A stretch of DNA of 64,000 nt from Chaetorhynchus papuensis (taxonomy: Eukaryota; Chordata; Aves; Passeriformes; Rhipiduridae), in assembly GCA_013396525.1 (NCBI GenBank), contig VWYX01000272.1, positions 457,825 to 521,824 on the forward strand, in the 5' to 3' direction. Of the stretch, positions 59,124 through 64,000 are shown in pieces. Under the pieces are notes generated by a model. It saw only the letters and a program-made list of their open reading frames with translations. It was not told where the DNA came from and did not search any database. The number at the start of each line of letters is the position of its first letter. Within the stretch, counting starts at the first letter, position 1. The position numbers and the translations under genes are program-made.

Positions 59124-62100
59124 GTGAGAAACACACTTACCTGGTGCTGCAATTAAATTTAGTTGTCCTTGAATTGTAGGACTGAATTGTTGGACTGAAT
59201 TGTTTCTATATTTCAGGAAATGGTGTGAAGTTATTTGTTTTCCCACACATCTGTAATCTGACAGTTACTAATCCCAATTCCCCTCAGACACTGCCATGTT
59301 TTACATGCTCATTCTGAAGTTACTTTGTCACCCTATGCTGTTATGATGTCCTTCCTTTAAGAAAACTTGGTTGCAGTTAAGAAAAGCACCAACATTTCAC
59401 TTCTGAAAAATACCTGTTGATCAAAAAAGCTTTCATATTCTATGTAATAGGTATCTGTGTTAGTATCCTTCATGATGCATATTTTTGTAAGAAATGGGAT
59501 TTTTTTTTTCAAACCAATAGACTTTGAGAATAAATGAAGAAGAAGGACAGACTTTTCCTTGTCTTGCAATCAATGCAAAATAGTTTTGGAATACCCCAAG
59601 TTTATCTAATAAGACATAGCTCCCTTCTGATACATCATTCCAACCTATACATATTTTCCCAAGATTTTAACATCTAGAAACAAAAAGTCCTCCAAGGTAG
59701 TCCATTAAACAATCAATTATTACTTGTGAATAAATCTGTAATGGTAATATTGCCAAATAAGCAAGGCTTTTTCTTATGAAGAATTCAAGTGTAGCCTTCT
59801 ATGGATGATAGCCACACTCTGGGTTTCCCTTGTGCCCTGATGGTACCTGGCCTCAGGCCAATTGCTAGGCAGCAGTGTTATTCCAGCTTTCCAGTTAGAC
59901 AGTTCCCTGAGTATGGTTCCCAGTGCTAAGGGGGAAAAAACCTTTCCCTTGTGATTTGATGTTGCTAAATTTATGCCTTTTGTTTGAAAAGCAATATAAA
60001 ACAAATAAAATGAGGGAATGTTACATCATAACTTTAATCTGTTGTGTGTTTGTAGTGGGATAACCACTGTAATTGTGTCATCTAGACTCAAGTAGTTTCC
60101 TTTGGGATTATAGCTAATCCACTGCTGTGGTAACATTTTATTGACTTCTCATAATTAAAGTCCCTTAATATCACAGTCATTTGGCAAATACTTGATAAAA
60201 AGTCTAACTGCTCTGAAGTTGTAGATGGGATCAAGACAGAGCATATTAGGAACACTCCTTGCCCCACTAGGCATGCTAAGATGCCATGTGAGTTCTAAAA
60301 CTGCACGTATCATGGAAGAGTGGAGCATAATTAGCTTAATTATATTATAAAACACATAACAGTAGATAATAGCACTGAATAAATTATCATATGAGAAATG
60401 AAACTAATGTGCAGAAAGAAGTGTTTTGTTCCATGTACAGGAAATCTTGTATTTGCTTGTGTCAAATATAGGGGAGAAGTTCTGCTACCAGCATAGCAAA
60501 GAGTTTACACATTAAAAATATCTCAGTATTCACTCTGCAGACTAAATTATGAAACATATTCCTATTAACTTTTTTGTAATAAATTCGTGCCAACTATCTG
60601 TTTAAAAGTGACAGCATAGAAATTCTGGTGGCATTAACTGGAGAAACCTTTTTTTGAGGGGTGGTGGTGTTCTGCAGTGAAAACTGGAGCTGAAGTATGG
60701 TTTTAGGGGTCTAAATTCTCCCCTTTCCTCACAAAAAAAATGGAAAAAAAAGAAAAAAGCCCATCTACAGCTCCCATGGTTCAATGAATTATTTAGGCTC
60801 AGGAAATCCTTTGGGACACATGTTGTTGATTAACTCCAAAATCTTTGGAAATCTGTTATTCTGTTTTGGATTTCTATTCCTTCTTTCTACTTGCTTCCTG
60901 CAGGTATAATCCTGTTAGACAATAGATGGACAGAAGGGAAAATACTCTTACATTAGTACTACTTGGTCCATTTTTTACCTGTCTAATTGAAGAGTAAATA
61001 ACTAAATAATTGCATGATTTCCAGTCTCTCTAAACTATAAATTTTTCATGTTTACTTAAGTCACCTAGAAAACAGTAATAAACATGGGTTGTGTTTTTGG
61101 AGTCAAACTGGATAATAGTAATACTAGATACTGCATAATTAGTAACTAGTGTTACAATTTTTTATTTGACCCACCTATACATATGGCTAAAAGTCCTAGC
61201 TACTTTTGTGCTGTTTTTACTGTTTTTTTCCTTGCTGTAAGGAACAAAGATCTGTTTTGATTGTTTAAATGATTAGAATTAATAAAAAAAATAATGATTT
61301 TCTTATCTTTTTCCCATAAAACTGTGTTACTTTCTTACCTCCTAAGTGTTTCTTTAATTCTTCCTGAAACATTTTCAGGTAATAGTAAAGATAATATAAG
61401 ATGGAACTCTAAGACACTGTTAAGGTTGGATCTGGCATTGTTGTAAATAATTAAAAAAGGCTGTTTTGTAAATAATTTGTAATGATGAATAAGAGAAAGC
61501 TGAAAGTTGGAAGTTTAGGTGAACATAGATAACAAGGGAAGGAAGAGAGTATTGGAAAAAAGATAAGAGACTGTGGAAGAACATATTTAGACTGAAGTTG
61601 CTAATTGTAGTAAGCAGAGGAAAGTGAAGAAAAGAAAGAAAGAAATAACAATAATGAGAATTCATTCACTTGGGACTGTGAGGGGAAGGATGCTGCAGTC
61701 AGTGAAGTGAGATTCGAAATAACATGCCTTGTTTTAGACCCAGCTGCTAGATACCTGACTTTTTCTTCATTGTCACAGATGCTAATAATCTCCTTGTATA
61801 ACTAGATATTATGATAGGAAAAGTCCTGTTCCACAAGAATCCCAGAGCTAAATCTCTCACTTCCCACTGTGTCCAGATGTGCCCTCATTGTTAAGCTGTA
61901 AAAAGGATTTACTTAGGTTCCATTTTGTTTCCTTTTGAACACACGTCTCATCTGAATATGGACACCACATTTACCATATTCCAGCTGTTAGGATATTGTG
62001 CATTTCCTTTCTCTCCTGATTTCTGTGTGACTGAGAAACATGGAGTGCTTTTATCTTAGCACACCAAAGTGGTGTTGATGAGTTTTAGTTTTGATCAAGG

Positions 62101-64000
62101 CAAAATGAGCAGGGACCTTGTGCACTTGGGGCTGTGGCTTCTGCTGTTCAGCTGATGTGGCAAAGTCTCATCCTACACCTGTCCAGCTTGGATCTTCAAA
62201 GTTTGGGCTCTTCATTGGTCCCCAGGGATCAAGAAGGATTTTTTGTATTCTTCTGTATGATTATGGAAATTTGCAAGCTCAGTGTAAAGAATTTGCTTTT
62301 TTTAAAAACTGATGCAGGGTTTTTTTGAGGAAGAGTCATGGTGTCCTTGAGCAGAGAAGGCACTGGAAATAAAACATTGCATTAGATACATTTGAGTGGG
62401 AATGAACTTTTCTCTGAGGGACCTGTAGTCAGGTTTCAATTTGCTGAATTTACAAGTGAGACCAATGTCCTTTATATTACATCACTTATCTTTTGATATG
62501 GGATTAAGGGAGATGGCAAACACGATTGACCACAGGGGTTCTGAGACACCGAGATAATAAATTTCTTTATTCATGAGGAACAGTTTTAGAAGTTAATTTC
62601 TGGAAGGAAGAAATGGTGCTAAATTAGGATTTGAAGAACAGTAATATGCAAGGAAAGAGAGAGGTGCCTCAGCACCCTGTAACAGAATCTGCCACCCTTC
62701 ACACATAGAGAGTGCAGATGGTACATCTAAAAAGATACCTTGGAAAATCAAACAGTCCTTGAAAATTATGCAGTTTAATTCTGATGCTTTATATATCCTC
62801 CATTCAGTTTTCAAAAAATTATCCTTAAAAAGTAATTAATCCTGGGAACTGAATGCAAATACTATTCTAAGCTGGTAATAAGACTTTCACACTTGGAATA
62901 TCATGAACCATCAGGCTGATGAAGTAGAAGTGCTTGGAATCTGTCTTTTTGTAACAGAGTGGCCTTAGATCTGCATTGATCATGAGGGTTAAAAAATATT
63001 AAATTCTATTTAACTCTCACTGCCCACAAAAATATTAAAAATTGGAGCAGTTGCAACATTCATCTGAATTGTGTTGATGTTTTCTCTTGGAAATGTTAGC
63101 CTATGAGGCGGCAAACTTTAGTCTTGTGTATGTTTGCAGAATTTTCTTTTTCAGCTAGGTCTCTCATTAAAAATATTTTCATGCTCTACTTTTTTACAAG
63201 ATGCCAAGAAATACTTGAAATGTTCATAGACTATTTAATACTAACCAACTGGGTTTTTTTCCTAACATATATTTTTAAATGAGATAACATGAACAAGGAT
63301 CTTAAAATAAGTATTTCAGTGATTTTTTAAATGATAAGACATTTCTTCAAGATAATTATAATTTAAATGTGTTCAGGGCTCCAGGAAAGGTCATCTTACA
63401 ATTATTTTTCCAATTAAGATTTAACAAAGCTCTGTAATCATGTTGGATTTTTATTTCAGTGTTGGAAAATAATCTAGTTATGAAAGTCATGTGTAGGTAT
63501 AAATTTATATTTGGTTATGCAGAGGATCAAGTCAAATTTAAACTGGTAAATGTATGTAATTCTTTTGGTTAGGAACTCCCCATTACAAGTGAGAATGATT
63601 TCTTTTTTTCCCACTGCAAAGTCTTCTGGCATTTCATTCCTATCAGAGAGAAGTGGAACTTGCAATTAATATGGCAATTGAAATATTTGTACCTATTGAT
63701 TTTTTTATTCATTTTGTGTGTGTTTGAGAGAGAGTAATGTTGGAGTCCAGTCTTGTATAATAGAAATTAGTAAATAGTTAGCTCAGATTTTCAACTCACA
63801 TAACAATTTTTCCTGTTCTTTCTGTAAATTATATTTGCACCATAGAAGTTGTGCAAATACAGTAATACAAGAACTGTCTTAACAATTTGTTTTGATGTGA
63901 ATTTTTTTAGTGAAATACATCTGTCCAGTTGCTCTTCATAGAACAAGAATTTTGAATAATTACCTGTTTCTATATTTATTGTGCCAAAAATCCTATATTA
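59124..64000 (+). other. CFAP47: Intron after exon 18, running off the window
   Basis: 4.9 kb of AT-rich DNA. A short GAAA-type purine run lies near 61625. I looked for a phase-0 exon continuing the CFAP47 frame and saw none; the two overlapping 64-codon + strand frames at 62118-62328 show no family resemblance or splice borders. Confidence 0.75.

Noticed and set aside
62118..62328. Two overlapping 64-codon + strand frames considered as the next CFAP47 exon
   Set aside because: No acceptor/donor pair in phase 0 and no similarity to Ig/ASH-like segments.
1..64000. CRISPR arrays, operons, tRNA or rRNA genes, bacterial regulatory signals
   Set aside because: None seen; the sequence is vertebrate nuclear DNA with spliced exons and LINE/LTR repeats.

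Overview
The window is vertebrate nuclear DNA, AT-rich and intron-dominated. It looks avian and most likely from a songbird. The interspersed repeats are mainly CR1 LINE fragments, recognised by 3' ends of the 'GGTCCCTTCCAACCC..ATTCTATGATTCTATGA' type and their reverse complements. There are also a few GC-richer blocks that I recognise from memory as passerine-type endogenous LTR elements. No bacterial, viral or plasmid gene organisation is present.

Only one protein-coding gene can be supported. It is a central segment of CFAP47 (cilia and flagella associated protein 47; CHDC2/CXorf22 in older human naming), on the + strand. I found 18 coding exons between about 308 and 59123. Every exon has AG/GT borders, and the splice phases chain without a break (2,1,1,2,2,0,0,1,0,0,0,2,0,2,1,0,1,0 at the exon ends). 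They give about 2.54 kb of open reading frame (about 846 residues) with no stop or frameshift. Neither end of the gene is in the window: exon 1 continues a reading frame from upstream, and exon 18 ends on a donor site followed by about 4.9 kb of intron.

Protein layout in the window, N to C: end of a beta-rich Ig/ASH-like region (exons 1-3); an acidic serine-rich stretch (exon 4); a conserved pre-CH segment (exons 4-7); a calponin-homology (CH) domain (exons 8-11); ASH/MSP-like Ig-fold repeats (exons 11-17); and an Ala/Gln-rich, probably helical segment (exon 18). CFAP47 proteins are axonemal and needed for sperm flagellum formation. Human CFAP47 is X-linked; in birds the corresponding region is expected on an autosome.

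Region by region: 1-9.3 kb, exon 1 and a large intron with an LTR-type block and a CR1. 9.3-13.5 kb, exons 2-5. 16.2-20.0 kb, exons 6-8 with several CR1 fragments. 20-34.2 kb, a 14.2-kb intron splitting the CH domain. 34.2-35.7 kb, exons 9-10 around an LTR-like insertion. 39.4-43.9 kb, exons 11-14. 43.9-50.9 kb, a repeat-bearing intron. 50.9-52.3 kb, exons 15-16. 52.38-52.76 kb, an assembly gap inside a CR1. 57.9-59.1 kb, exons 17-18. The remainder is intron.

I did not find a novel system. The observations most worth checking are a possible in-frame alternative donor 36 nt downstream of exon 16, a 52-nt exon with a weak donor, and retroelement insertions close to CH-domain exons.
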